Assembly (NCBI GenBank): GCA_032654645.1
Contig: JAULAW010000013.1
Span: 124,001 to 188,000, forward strand
Direction: 5' to 3'
Length of the DNA: 64,000 nt
From: CAITJF01 sp032654645
GTDB lineage: Bacteria > Pseudomonadota > Gammaproteobacteria > Burkholderiales > Gallionellaceae
In this document: positions 26,608 to 35,864 of the stretch, piece by piece
Layout: each line of letters starts with the position of its first letter
How positions within the stretch are numbered: position 1 is the first letter of the stretch
Program-made: the position numbers and the translations under genes
The notes under the pieces: model-generated
Databases searched by the model: none
Seen by the model: only the letters and a program-made list of their open reading frames with translations
Told to the model about the DNA's origin: nothing

Positions 26608-27699
26608 TCAGGTTTTTTTCTCACCCGGGTGCCCGGCCAAAAGCTTTTCGGAAGCTTTCGCTGCTTTTGCACTGGCCTTTTCAACGGGTTTTTCGCCCGC
26701 GTCAAGCAGTGTTACGCCGAGTGCTGCGCGCACTTTGTTTTCAATCTCAAATGCGACATCGGGATGCTCGCGCAAATATTCGCGCGCGTTGTCTTTGCCC
26801 TGTCCGATTTTTTCGCCCTTGTAGCTGTACCAGGCGCCGGATTTTTCCACCAGTTTGTGCTGCACGCCCAGCTCGATGACTTCACCTTCGCGCGAGATAC
26901 CTTCACCATAGAGGATGTCGAATAACGCTTCGCGGAACGGCGGTGCAACCTTATTTTTCACCACCTTGACGCGCGTTTCGTTGCCGATCACTTCGTCGCC
27001 ATTTTTGATCGCGCCGATGCGGCGGATATCCAGCCGCACCGAGGCATAAAACTTGAGTGCGTTGCCGCCGGTAGTCGTTTCCGGATTGCCGAACATCACG
27101 CCAATTTTCATGCGTATCTGGTTGATGAAAATCACCAGGGTGTTGGTGCGCTTGATGTTGGCGGTCAGTTTCCGCAGCGCTTGCGACATCAGCCTGGCCT
27201 GCAAGCCCATGTGGGAGTCGCCCATTTCGCCTTCGATTTCAGCCTTGGGGGTGAGCGCCGCCACCGAGTCAATCACCACGATATCCACTGAGCCGGAACG
27301 CACCAGCATGTCGGCAATCTCCAGCGCCTGTTCGCCGGTATCGGGTTGCGAGATCAGCAAATCCTCGACCTTCACGCCGAGCTTCTGCGCGTATTGCGGG
27401 TCGAGGGCGTGCTCCGCATCAATGAAGGCCGCCGTGCCGCCCAGCTTCTGCATTTCGGCGATCACCTGCAAAGTCAGCGTGGTCTTGCCGGAGGATTCCG
27501 GACCGTATATCTCGACCACCCTGCCGCGCGGCAATCCGCCCACACCCAGAGCAATATCCAGACCCAGCGAACCGGTGGATACTACCTGGATGTCCTTGAC
27601 CACTTCGCCGTCGCCCAGGCGCATGATGGAACCCTTGCCGAACTGTTTCTCAATCTGGCTCAGCGCCGCTGAGAGTGCCTTGCTTTTGTTGTCATCCAT
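26608..27699 (-). CDS. recA: recombinase RecA
   Basis: A 363-residue RecA: ATP-dependent strand exchange and LexA co-protease. The features are Walker A GPESSGKTTLT, the DSVAALTPKAEIEGEMGD region with Walker B and loop L1, NQIRMKIGVMFGNPETTTGGNALKFYAS (loop L2) and a variable charged tail rich in Lys. An AGGAAGGGA ribosome binding site precedes ATG. A CATAAT -10-like element lies about 35 bp upstream, but I see no CTGT-N8-ACAG LexA box in the 100 bp before the gene. It follows pncC (cinA family) on the same strand and precedes recX. Confidence 0.99.
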   Translation of the reverse strand: MDDNKSKALSAALSQIEKQFGKGSIMRLGDGEVVKDIQVVSTGSLGLDIALGVGGLPRGRVVEIYGPESSGKTTLTLQVIAEMQKLGGTAAFIDAEHALDPQYAQKLGVKVEDLLISQPDTGEQALEIADMLVRSGSVDIVVIDSVAALTPKAEIEGEMGDSHMGLQARLMSQALRKLTANIKRTNTLVIFINQIRMKIGVMFGNPETTTGGNALKFYASVRLDIRRIGAIKNGDEVIGNETRVKVVKNKVAPPFREALFDILYGEGISREGEVIELGVQHKLVEKSGAWYSYKGEKIGQGKDNAREYLREHPDVAFEIENKVRAALGVTLLDAGEKPVEKASAKAAKASEKLLAGHPGEKKT

Positions 27700-27849
27700 C
27701 TCTACTTTTCCCTTCCTAAAATGATGCGTGATTATGGCATAAAGTGCGCTTCATAATTGCCATGCAGGAACCACTCCGCACTGAACGTAGCTGGCAATGG
27801 CAGCGAGCGAAGCCTGAGCTTGCCTCCCCTCGACTTCTATAGCAACCCG

Positions 27850-28350
27850 TTAAGCCAACTCGGTGCGTTTTCCGAGCAGATCAATCACACCCTGCAACGC
27901 AATATGCACCGATTGGGCGCGCACTTCAGCGCGGTTTCCATCAATCTGGTGCCGCTGCGCATGAGCCGCGCCGTGCTTGATACCCCACGCGAACCATACC
28001 GTGCCGACCGGCTTGTCCGCTGTGCCGCCATCCGGCCCGGCGATGCCGCTCACTGCCAGTGCAACCTGTGCTGTGCTGTGCTGCAATGCACCCGCCACCA
28101 TCTCGCGCACCGTCGCCTCAGACACCGCGCCGTGTTGAATGAGTGTCACTTCACTCACCCCCAGCATCTGCTGTTTGGCCTGGTTTGAATAAGCAATAAA
28201 GCCGCGCTCGAACCATGCCGAGCTGCCCGCCACATCGGTAATGGCCTGCGCGACTCCGCCGCCGGTGCAGGACTCCGCCGTCGCCAGCATCAAGCCGTGC
28301 GCTTTGAGCAATCCACCGACTTGTGCAGCCAGAATATCCATTTCATCCAC
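27850..28350 (-). CDS. pncC: nicotinamide-nucleotide amidase (CinA C-terminal family)
   Basis: A 166-residue stand-alone CinA_C domain that deamidates NMN to nicotinate mononucleotide in pyridine nucleotide salvage. Family motifs are LATAESCTGGGVAQAITDVAGSS, YSNQAKQQMLGV and AVSGIAGPDGGTADKPVGTVWFA. It lies upstream of recA on the same strand, a frequent arrangement in proteobacteria. Two in-frame ATG codons (28350 and 28341) compete; both have a GGAG nearby. A palindromic repeat stands directly in front of the gene, between it and metZ. Confidence 0.93.
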   Translation of the reverse strand: MDEMDILAAQVGGLLKAHGLMLATAESCTGGGVAQAITDVAGSSAWFERGFIAYSNQAKQQMLGVSEVTLIQHGAVSEATVREMVAGALQHSTAQVALAVSGIAGPDGGTADKPVGTVWFAWGIKHGAAHAQRHQIDGNRAEVRAQSVHIALQGVIDLLGKRTELA

Positions 28351-28356
28351 TCCAAG

Positions 28357-28382
28357 GTAGGTGCGAATTCATTCGCACCTAC
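28357..28382. repeat. short palindromic repeat, copy 2
   Basis: GTAGGTGCGAATTCATTCGCACCTAC, a near-perfect 26 bp palindrome, lies between metZ and pncC. A shorter copy is at 16-37. It may terminate metZ transcripts or attenuate pncC. Confidence 0.75.
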
Positions 28383-28389
28383 CAAACTA

Positions 28390-29574
28390 TCAGCCCAAAC
28401 CCCGCGCCAAATCGGCCTGTATATCACTCACCGCTTCCAGCCCCACCGCGATGCGCAGCAGGCCTTCGGTGATGCCCGCTGCCGCGCGCGCTTCCGGTGT
28501 GATGCGCCCATGCGTGGTGGTGGCCGGATGGGTGAGCGTGGTCTTGGTGTCGCCCAGATTGGCGGTGATGGATACCAGTCGCGTATTATCTATCACGCGC
28601 CACGCCGCTTCTCTGCCGCCTTTCACTTCGAACGACACGATACCGCCACCGGTCTTTTGTTGCCGCATCGCCAGTTGGTGTTGTGGGTGCGACGCCAGGC
28701 CGGGGTAATGCACGCGCGCCACATTCGGCTGCGCCTCCAGCCATTGCGCTACCGCCAGCGAACTTGCACTGTGGGCATCCATACGGATCTTCAGCGTCTC
28801 CAGGCCTTTCAAAAATATCCAGGCGTTAAACGCGCTCATGGTCGGCCCCGCCGTGCGCAGGAACTGGTACACGCCTTCCATGTTCTTCTTGCTGCCCAGC
28901 ACTGCGCCGCCCAGCACCCGCCCTTGTCCATCAAGGTACTTGGTGGCCGAGTGGATCACGATATCTGCGCCCATTTCCAGCGGGCGTTGCAGGATGGGCG
29001 TGCAGAAGCAATTGTCCACCACCAGCAATACGCCACGTTTTTTCGCCACGGCGGCAATTGCCGCAATGTCCGACACTTCGGTCAGCGGATTGGATGGGGT
29101 TTCCAGAAAAAATAATTTCGTTTGCGGACGCACGGCCCCATCCCATTCGCTTACGTCAGTGGCGGAGACAAAGGTGGTGTCCACGCCGAATTTTTTCAGG
29201 ATGCCGCCGAATAGATTCACCGTTGCACCGAAGATGCTGCGCGAGGCGACGATATGGTCGCCGCTCTTCAGCAGTCCCATGCAACAGGCCAGAATCGCCG
29301 ACATGCCGGAAGCCGTCGCCACGCACTGTTCCGCGCCTTCCATGGCGGCGAGGCGTTCCTCGAACATGGTGACGGTGGGGTTGGTGAAGCGCGAATAGAT
29401 GTTGCCCGGTTCCTCGCCAATGAAGCGTGCGGCAGCTTGGGCGGCGTTATCGAACACGAAACTGGAGGTGAGAAACATCGCCTCGCTGTTTTCGTTGAAC
29501 TGGCTGCGCACCGTGCCTGCATGCACGGCAAGTGTTTCCGGTTGGTAGGCCGGTTGGTTGGATGGCTCCGACAT
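28390..29574 (-). CDS. metZ: O-succinylhomoserine sulfhydrylase
   Basis: A 394-residue PLP enzyme of the Cys/Met metabolism family that makes homocysteine directly from O-succinylhomoserine and sulfide. The PLP lysine lies in SATKYLDGQGRVLGG. Other markers are YSRFTNPTV, ATASGMSAI and FLETPSNPLTEVSDI. The length and the start (SEPSNQPAYQPETLAVHAG) fit MetZ better than cystathionine gamma-synthase or MetY. It is in a leftward run with pgl upstream and pncC downstream. No SAM riboswitch was seen in the 39 bp leader. Direct sulfhydrylation suits a sulfur-metabolising organism. Confidence 0.93.
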   Translation of the reverse strand: MSEPSNQPAYQPETLAVHAGTVRSQFNENSEAMFLTSSFVFDNAAQAAARFIGEEPGNIYSRFTNPTVTMFEERLAAMEGAEQCVATASGMSAILACCMGLLKSGDHIVASRSIFGATVNLFGGILKKFGVDTTFVSATDVSEWDGAVRPQTKLFFLETPSNPLTEVSDIAAIAAVAKKRGVLLVVDNCFCTPILQRPLEMGADIVIHSATKYLDGQGRVLGGAVLGSKKNMEGVYQFLRTAGPTMSAFNAWIFLKGLETLKIRMDAHSASSLAVAQWLEAQPNVARVHYPGLASHPQHQLAMRQQKTGGGIVSFEVKGGREAAWRVIDNTRLVSITANLGDTKTTLTHPATTTHGRITPEARAAAGITEGLLRIAVGLEAVSDIQADLARGLG

Positions 29575-29613
29575 ACATTGCCCTTTATAGTAAAAAATCT
29601 TGCTAGCTTAACG

Positions 29614-30336
29614 CTAAACCGGATTTTCCGCGCTAACTTCAATATAAACATCCACCCCGCTCGTCGGAGCGATGGACGAAGCGGGAATGCCTACGCCATT
29701 GCGCCAATCCCTCACCGCTTGCCGTTTCGCCTCACCCGCTACCAGGAACATGACCTGGCGCGACGCGCTCAGGCGGTGCGCGCTGAGTGAAACACGGTCG
29801 GGTGGCGGCTTGGGGGAGTCGTGTACGGCGATAGCGGAGGGAGCTTCAGGTGTGGTGCCCCAATCGTGACCGGGAAACAGGCTGGCAGTGTGGCCGTCTT
29901 CGCCCAACCCCAGCAGCACCAGATCAAACAGCCCGATGCATTCCACTATTCGCGCATAAGCGCTGGCAGCAGCTTCAGCGCCCCTTTCCGCCGGAATGGG
30001 ATGTATCTGTCCAGGCGGAATGGCGACATGATCCAGCCAGGCCTGCGCGGCCATCAGGCTGTTGCGCTCGGCATGGTCAGGGGGCAGGCAACGCTCGTCG
30101 CCAAAATACACATGCCACGCAGGCCAGCCCGCATCAGCCTTGCGCAACAGCTCATATACCCGGCGCGGTGTCGTGCCACCGGCCAGCGTGATGTGAAATG
30201 ACCCGCGTTGGCTGATAGCCTGCTGCGCCGCATCCAATATTGCCTGCGCCGCCGCCGCTTCCAGCCCGGCGGTTGTGCCGCAGGCGCGCCAACGGCAGAA
30301 TTGCGGGGGATTTCTGCTTGTTATCGGCATATACAT
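29614..30336 (-). CDS. pgl: 6-phosphogluconolactonase
   Basis: A 240-residue enzyme hydrolysing 6-phosphogluconolactone in the oxidative pentose phosphate pathway. The motifs LAGGTTPRRVYELL (N-terminal phosphate loop), YFGDERCLPPDHAERN and LLGLGEDGHTASLFPG are all diagnostic. It is divergent from gnd-zwf, the other two enzymes of the same branch, with an 81 bp shared regulatory region, so all three steps can be controlled together. Two ATG codons six bases apart leave the start slightly ambiguous. Confidence 0.95.
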   Translation of the reverse strand: MYMPITSRNPPQFCRWRACGTTAGLEAAAAQAILDAAQQAISQRGSFHITLAGGTTPRRVYELLRKADAGWPAWHVYFGDERCLPPDHAERNSLMAAQAWLDHVAIPPGQIHPIPAERGAEAAASAYARIVECIGLFDLVLLGLGEDGHTASLFPGHDWGTTPEAPSAIAVHDSPKPPPDRVSLSAHRLSASRQVMFLVAGEAKRQAVRDWRNGVGIPASSIAPTSGVDVYIEVSAENPV

Positions 30337-30369
30337 TGTCCGTTAAGATGTTAATAATGCCGTAGTATT

Positions 30370-30398
30370 TTGACATGAGTTGCTTGTGTAGTTTAACT
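30370..30398 (+). promoter_or_regulatory. candidate sigma70 promoter for gnd-zwf
   Basis: A perfect TTGACA (30370-30375) is followed 17 bases later by TTAACT, a weak -10. The gnd ATG is about 20 bases further, after a G-rich ribosome binding site. The leftward pgl promoter must lie in the same 81 bp. Confidence 0.45.
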
Positions 30399-30417
30399 AT
30401 TTCTTTGGGGGGATTCC

Positions 30418-31338
30418 ATGCGGATGGCGATGATTGGATTGGGCAAAATGGGCGGCAACATGGTGCGCAGGTTGCGCCGTGGCGGTATAGAGGTGGTGGG
30501 GTATGACCGCGCGCCGGAGGTCGTCGCGCAGCTTGCCGGAGAGGAAGGCATGGTTGCCGCCAACTCTGTGGCCGACGCGGTGGCGAAGTTGTCGGCCCCG
30601 CGCGTGGTATGGCTGATGCTGCCGAGCGGCGACCCGACCGAGCAGCAGATTCGCGCGCTGGTGCCGTTACTGTCCAGTGGAGACATCATCGTGGACGGTG
30701 GCAACTCGAATTACCACGACAGCCAGCGGCGCGGCGCCTGGCTGGTGGAGCAAGGCATCGGCTTCATGGATTCCGGTACCTCCGGCGGGATATGGGGGCT
30801 GGAGAACGGTTACTGCCTGATGGTGGGAGCGGCTGATGAAGTGGCAAAAACCATGACGCCCATTCTTCAAGTTTTGGCTCCCGCTGCGGATCGCGGCTGG
30901 GCGCATGTGGGGCCGGTCGGCGCGGGGCACTTCACCAAGATGATCCACAACGGCATCGAGTACGGCATGATGCAATCTTTCGCCGAAGGGCTGGAATTGC
31001 TGCGCGGCAAGAAGGAATTTGAACTGGACCTGGCGCAGATCACCGAGTTGTGGCGGCACAGTTCGGTGGTGCGCAGCTGGTTGCTCGATCTCACCGCAGA
31101 GGCGCTGAAGCACGATCAGGAGTTGACAGCCGTGGCGCCGTTTGTGCCGGATTCCGGCGAAGGGCGCTGGACAGTGGTGGAGGCGGTGGATCAGGGGGTT
31201 GCGGCGCCGGTGCTGACACTGGCGTTGCAGATGCGCTTTGCCAGCCAAAGCAAGGCCGGTTACAGTTATCGCTTGTTGTCCACCATGCGCAATGCATTCG
31301 GCGGCCACGCTGTCAAGAAAACGGGGGGAGACAAATGA
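30418..31338 (+). CDS. gnd: 6-phosphogluconate dehydrogenase, short NAD-type
   Basis: A 306-residue decarboxylating 6-phosphogluconate dehydrogenase of the short (YqeC/GndA-like) class, about 160 residues shorter than E. coli Gnd. The N-terminal Rossmann motif is GLGKMGGNM, with Asp (YDR) at the end of beta-2, suggesting NAD+ preference. DGGNSNYHDSQRR, DSGTSGGIWGLENGYCLM and KMIHNGIEYGMMQSFAEG are the substrate and catalytic motifs. Its stop overlaps the zwf start as ATGA, so the two are translationally coupled. With pgl opposite, the oxidative pentose phosphate branch is complete here. Confidence 0.94.
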   Translation: MRMAMIGLGKMGGNMVRRLRRGGIEVVGYDRAPEVVAQLAGEEGMVAANSVADAVAKLSAPRVVWLMLPSGDPTEQQIRALVPLLSSGDIIVDGGNSNYHDSQRRGAWLVEQGIGFMDSGTSGGIWGLENGYCLMVGAADEVAKTMTPILQVLAPAADRGWAHVGPVGAGHFTKMIHNGIEYGMMQSFAEGLELLRGKKEFELDLAQITELWRHSSVVRSWLLDLTAEALKHDQELTAVAPFVPDSGEGRWTVVEAVDQGVAAPVLTLALQMRFASQSKAGYSYRLLSTMRNAFGGHAVKKTGGDK

Positions 31339-32840
31339 AAACGATGGAGCCTTGCACGATAGTGATCCTGGGAGCGGGTGGCGACTTGGCGCGCCGCAAA
31401 TTGATCCCCGCATTGTTCCGTCTGGAACTGTTTAAGCGCTTGCCGGACAACATGGCGATACTGGGTTGTGGCCGGAAGCCCATGAGCCATGAGCAATGGG
31501 TTGCCGATGTATTGGACATGTTGAAACAAAAACACAAGCCGGAGGTGATCGAACAAGCCTTTGCCCGTTTCAGTACACGCTTGCATTACCATGCCAATCC
31601 GCCCGACGATGCGGAAGCCTACCAGCGCCTGCAGAAGACGCTCGAAAATAATCCGCAACTCCCGCCCAACATCATTTTTTACATGTCGGTGCGCCCGGCT
31701 GAGTTTCCTCCCATCATCGAGCAATTGGGCAATGTCGGGCTGCTTCAGGAAAAAAATGGCTGGCGCCGCGTGGTGATTGAGAAACCCTTTGGTTATGATT
31801 TGCTCAGTGCGCAAACGCTGCAACAAAGTTTGTACCGGCATTTGAACGAGCCGCAAATCTATCGCATTGACCATTACCTTGGCAAAGGCACGGTGCAGAA
31901 CGTGATGGTATTTCGTTTTGCGAATATTTTGCTGGAGCCTATCTGGAACCGGCATTACATCGACCATGTACAGATCACGCATTCCGAGACATTGGGGATC
32001 GAAGGCCGTGCCGGTTACTTTGAAGGAGCGGGCGCGCTGCGCGATATGCTCCAAAGCCACTTGATGCAACTGCTTGCGCTCGTGGCGATGGAGCCGCCGG
32101 TAACAATGTCGGCGGTGCATTTGCGCGACGAAAAAGTGAAAGCGCTTAAAGCCATTCGGCCCATCACACAGAACTCTGTTCATGCCCATGCTTTCCGTGG
32201 GCAGTACGCCAGCGGTGTGGTAAATGGCAATCCTGTGCCCGGGTATCTGGAAGAGGATGGTGTGGCGGCGGACAGCGTAACCGAAACCTATGCGGCGCTG
32301 AAACTGTTCATCGACAACTGGCGCTGGGCAGGCGTGCCGTTTTACATGCGCACCGGCAAACGGATGGCCGAGAACAGTTCGGCAATTTGCATCCGTTTCA
32401 AAAATCCCCCGCAGGATTTACTCAAGCACGCACGCCACGGCAACCCACATCCCAATTGGGTCATGATGGGCATCCAGCCCAACGACTGCCTGAAGATGGA
32501 AATGCAGGTCAAAGTGCCGGGTCTCGACCTGCATACGCGCACGATCAGCCTTGATGCGTCCTATCACCAGAAAGGTGAGGACAGCTATGATGCTTATGAA
32601 GGGCTGCTCCTGGACGTGATGCTGGGCGACCACTCCCTGTTCCTGCGCATTGATGAAGTAGAGGCCGCATGGCGCGTGGTGGACCCCATCCTCAAAGTAT
32701 GGGCGATGGAGCGCGACTTCATCAATACTTACCCGGCAGGCAGTTGGGGGCCGCGCGGCACTTACCGGCTGTTCGACCGCGAAGACCAGTTCTGGCGCCA
32801 TTCGTTGAATCTGGATGGCGCCAATCTGGAGGCTTACTGA
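31335..32840 (+). CDS. zwf: glucose-6-phosphate 1-dehydrogenase
   Basis: A 501-residue G6PDH. The coenzyme loop is LGAGGDLARRKLIPAL, and the active-site signature is RIDHYLGKGTVQNVMVFRFAN with the catalytic histidine region following. EKPFGYD is also conserved. The start at 31335 gives a 4 bp overlap with gnd; a longer open frame inside gnd is a shadow. The product feeds pgl across the divergent promoter. A GATGCCGG/CCGGCATC hairpin 30 bp after the stop probably ends the transcript. Confidence 0.96.
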   Translation: MKTMEPCTIVILGAGGDLARRKLIPALFRLELFKRLPDNMAILGCGRKPMSHEQWVADVLDMLKQKHKPEVIEQAFARFSTRLHYHANPPDDAEAYQRLQKTLENNPQLPPNIIFYMSVRPAEFPPIIEQLGNVGLLQEKNGWRRVVIEKPFGYDLLSAQTLQQSLYRHLNEPQIYRIDHYLGKGTVQNVMVFRFANILLEPIWNRHYIDHVQITHSETLGIEGRAGYFEGAGALRDMLQSHLMQLLALVAMEPPVTMSAVHLRDEKVKALKAIRPITQNSVHAHAFRGQYASGVVNGNPVPGYLEEDGVAADSVTETYAALKLFIDNWRWAGVPFYMRTGKRMAENSSAICIRFKNPPQDLLKHARHGNPHPNWVMMGIQPNDCLKMEMQVKVPGLDLHTRTISLDASYHQKGEDSYDAYEGLLLDVMLGDHSLFLRIDEVEAAWRVVDPILKVWAMERDFINTYPAGSWGPRGTYRLFDREDQFWRHSLNLDGANLEAY

Positions 32841-32870
32841 TATCGGGTATCCGTTATAGTGATAGGCAAG

Positions 32871-32897
32871 CAGATGCCGGACTTGATCCGGCATCTG
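32871..32897 (+). terminator. probable terminator after zwf
   Basis: CAGATGCCGG ACTTGAT CCGGCATCTG forms a 10 bp perfect stem followed by TCTGTTTGATTT. The T-run is interrupted, so efficiency is uncertain; a repeat of REP type is an alternative reading. Confidence 0.6.
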
Positions 32898-32951
32898 TCT
32901 GTTTGATTTAACTGGACTCCGGTCTCCGCCGGAATAAAGCGATCGAAATTT

Positions 32952-33141
32952 TTAGGGAGCAGGAAATTACCAAAATACCACTTATAAATTACGTCACATA
33001 AGCCAAAACAAAACCCATCCCCACCCTCCCCTTGAAGGGGAGGGAGTATAGTTCCTCCCCCTTCAAGGGGGAGGTTAGGAGGGGGATGGGGTGATGTTGG
33101 TGGCATGATTAACGGTACTTTAAGAATTTCCAATTCCCTTA
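32952..33141. mobile_element. miniature inverted-repeat element, copy 1 (184 bp, TTA target duplication)
   Basis: The 184 bp element 32955-33138 begins GGGAGCAGGAAATT and ends AATTTCCAATTCCC, giving terminal inverted repeats GGGA-N3-GGAAATT. It is flanked by TTA on both sides (32952-32954 and 33139-33141). It contains an internal palindrome CTCCCCTTGAAGGGGAGG. A near-identical copy lies on the other side of glgP at 35902-36091. It encodes nothing; its mobilising transposase is not in the window. A 3 bp duplication is typical of some IS5-family elements. Confidence 0.8.
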
Positions 33142-33161
33142 GCGGTACCCTACAGCCATGA

Positions 33162-35645
33162 CTATGCGGCAGGCTTGACCGGCTTGGCGTCCCATATCTG
33201 CTCGGCATACTGCATAATGGTCCGGTCGCTGGAAAATTTGCCCATATTGGCGACATTCAGAATCGCCTTTTTTACCCACAATTCCTGATCTTTATAAGCT
33301 GTTTCGACTGCCTTTTGGCAAGCAATGTAGGAAGCATAGTCCGCGAGCAGCAGGTAATGGTCGCCGTTCCGCAACAACGTATCCACGATGGGCTTGAAGC
33401 GACCCGGTTCATCCGCCGAGAAGAAGCCCGAGCCTATCATATCGAGCGCTTCCCGCAATTCGCCATTGGCATGATAGTGATCCCAAGGCTGATAGCCACT
33501 CGCCTTCACTCTTGAGACTTCATCCGTAGTAAGCCCAAAAATGAAAATGTTATCTTCGCCCACTTCATTACGAATTTCGATATTGGCGCCGTCCAGCGTG
33601 CCGATGGTCAGCGCTCCGTTCAAGGCCAGTTTCATGTTGCCGGTGCCGGATGCCTCCGTACCTGCGGTGGAAATTTGCTCTGAAAGGTCTGCCGCCGGAA
33701 TAATGTTTTCCGCTGTCGATACATCGTAATTGGGCATGAACACCACTTTCAGCCGGCTTGCCACATGCGGGTCGTTATTGACGACGTCGGCGACATCGTT
33801 GATAAGCTTGATGACGAGCTTGGCCATGGCATAGCCCGGCGCAGCCTTGCCGCCAAAAAGCACCGTGCGCGGCACATAATCGGCAGTCGGGTTATGGCGG
33901 ATGCGGTTGTACAACGTCACGATGTGCAGCACGTTGAGCAACTGGCGCTTGTATTCGTGGATGCGCTTGATCTGCAAATCGAAAAGGGAATCCGGGTTGG
34001 CGTCAATGTTGCACTTTTGTTTCAGCAGAGCAACGAGGCGCGCCTTGTTGGCGCTCTTTACGGCTGCGAATTCCTTGCGAAACGAAGCATCCTCAGCCAG
34101 CGGGATCAGGCGCTTCAACTGGTTTAAATCCTTGATCCATCCGGTTCCGATGCGCGATGTGATGAGTTCGGACAAGCGTGGATTGGCCTGATTCAGCCAG
34201 CGGCGCGGTGTAATGCCGTTGGTCATGTTGATGATCTTGCCGGGATATATACGGTCAAAGTCGGCGAAAATGGTTTGCTTCATCAGATCGGTGTGAATTT
34301 GCGCCACCCCGTTCACTTTGTGGCTGCCGACGATGGCCAGATACGCCATGCGGATTCGCTTGTTTCCGGACTCATCTACGATGGACATACGGCGCAGCAT
34401 ATCGGTATCACCGGGGCAGCGGTGCATGACATCTTTCAGGAAGCGGTGATTAATTTCGTAAATGATTTGCAAATGACGCGGCAAAATGTCCTCAAACATG
34501 GAGACCGGCCAGGTTTCAAGCGCTTCCGGCATCAGCGTGTGGTTGGTATAGGCAAAAGTGCGGGTGGTAATGTCCCACGCTTTGTCCCACTCCAGATGAT
34601 GCATGTCCACCAGTACGCGCATCAGTTCGGGAATGGCGATAGAAGGGTGCGTATCGTTCAACTGAATGGCGACTTTGTCGGGAAAGGAATCAAAATTTTC
34701 GTGATGCTTGCCATGACGGTAAAGCACATCCTGCAGGGATGCGCACACAAAGAAATATTGCTGCTTCAGGCGCAGCTCGCGCCCCATCGCCGTAGTATCG
34801 TCCGGGTAGAGCACCTTGGACAGGTTTTCGGATTCGTTCTTGGCCTCTACCGCCTTGATGTAATTGCCTTCGTTGAAATAGCGCAACTCGAAATCGCGCG
34901 TCGCCTTGGCCGCCCATAACCGCATGTTGTTGGCAGTATTGGTGTCATAGCCGGGAATCGGGCTGTCATAGGCCATCGCCATCACATCGTCCGTGTCCAC
35001 CCAGTGGTGGCGCTGCACACCGTGCTCGTCAGCGTATTGAACCACATGGCCGTGGAATTTGACCTGGTACAACACCTCGGGACGGGGAAATTCCCAGGGG
35101 TTGCCATAGCGCAGCCAGTTGTCCGGGTGCTCGACCTGCCTGCCGTCTTCGATGTGCTGCGAGAACATGCCATACTCATAGCGGATGCCATAGCCGTAGC
35201 CGGGCAGGTTGAGCGTCGCCATGGAGTCCAGAAAGCAAGCCGCCAGCCGCCCCAGGCCGCCGTTTCCAAGCGCGGCGTCGTACTCCATTTCCCGCACCTT
35301 TTCCAGATCCACCCCTAATTCGCCCAGCACCTTGCGGTACTCCTTCTCGAATCCCAGATTAAGCAAGCTGTTCATCAGCGTGCGCCCCATCAGGAACTCC
35401 ATGGAAAAATAATAAACCCGCTTGGCATCGTTGACGTAATAGCGCCGCATGGTTTCCATCCAGCGGTCGATCAGGCGGTCTCGCGCCACGTATGCGGCGG
35501 TGAAAAACCAGTCGCGATCCGTGGCGGTGATGGTGTCCTTGCCTACAGCGTAGGTCAGGCGTTCTAACAGGGATTGTTTAATTGAATCTGCGTCAATGCC
35601 AGGTTTTTCATGCGCAATAAATGATTTTCCGGAGTTTTTAGACAT
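33162..35645 (-). CDS. glgP: glycogen/maltodextrin phosphorylase
   Basis: An 827-residue phosphorylase releasing glucose-1-phosphate from glycogen. The PLP-binding region reads EASGTGNMKLALNGALTIGTLDGANIE, with catalytic Lys in SGTGNMK. The N-terminal NGGLGRLAACFLDSMATL and the central TNGITPRRWL and IHEYKRQLLN are diagnostic. Length matches the family. It is a single-gene unit lying between two direct copies of a miniature element (32.95 and 35.9 kb), so recombination between them could delete it. No other glycogen genes are near. The coding sequence looks intact. Confidence 0.97.
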   Translation of the reverse strand: MSKNSGKSFIAHEKPGIDADSIKQSLLERLTYAVGKDTITATDRDWFFTAAYVARDRLIDRWMETMRRYYVNDAKRVYYFSMEFLMGRTLMNSLLNLGFEKEYRKVLGELGVDLEKVREMEYDAALGNGGLGRLAACFLDSMATLNLPGYGYGIRYEYGMFSQHIEDGRQVEHPDNWLRYGNPWEFPRPEVLYQVKFHGHVVQYADEHGVQRHHWVDTDDVMAMAYDSPIPGYDTNTANNMRLWAAKATRDFELRYFNEGNYIKAVEAKNESENLSKVLYPDDTTAMGRELRLKQQYFFVCASLQDVLYRHGKHHENFDSFPDKVAIQLNDTHPSIAIPELMRVLVDMHHLEWDKAWDITTRTFAYTNHTLMPEALETWPVSMFEDILPRHLQIIYEINHRFLKDVMHRCPGDTDMLRRMSIVDESGNKRIRMAYLAIVGSHKVNGVAQIHTDLMKQTIFADFDRIYPGKIINMTNGITPRRWLNQANPRLSELITSRIGTGWIKDLNQLKRLIPLAEDASFRKEFAAVKSANKARLVALLKQKCNIDANPDSLFDLQIKRIHEYKRQLLNVLHIVTLYNRIRHNPTADYVPRTVLFGGKAAPGYAMAKLVIKLINDVADVVNNDPHVASRLKVVFMPNYDVSTAENIIPAADLSEQISTAGTEASGTGNMKLALNGALTIGTLDGANIEIRNEVGEDNIFIFGLTTDEVSRVKASGYQPWDHYHANGELREALDMIGSGFFSADEPGRFKPIVDTLLRNGDHYLLLADYASYIACQKAVETAYKDQELWVKKAILNVANMGKFSSDRTIMQYAEQIWDAKPVKPAA

Positions 35646-35864
35646 TATATTTATCCCTTAAAATTAACCATATCCGGAAATATAGTGATATTTGAAAGAT
35701 TCGTCCATCACAATCTCCGTAATGGTCAACTTTGGGATGCAGGTGTGTGGGCAGGCTGCGAACTGACGCTTCCAAACGTCTGCATTTTGCCTATTGCTAC
35801 GGCCTCTATCACATCAGCCTTTTTCTGTGAAACCGTGTGTCGAAAGATACCTTCGTAGAAGCTT

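Noticed and set aside
27700..27800. LexA box in front of recA
   Set aside because: No CTGT-N8-ACAG or close variant was seen; only a CATAAT -10-like element.
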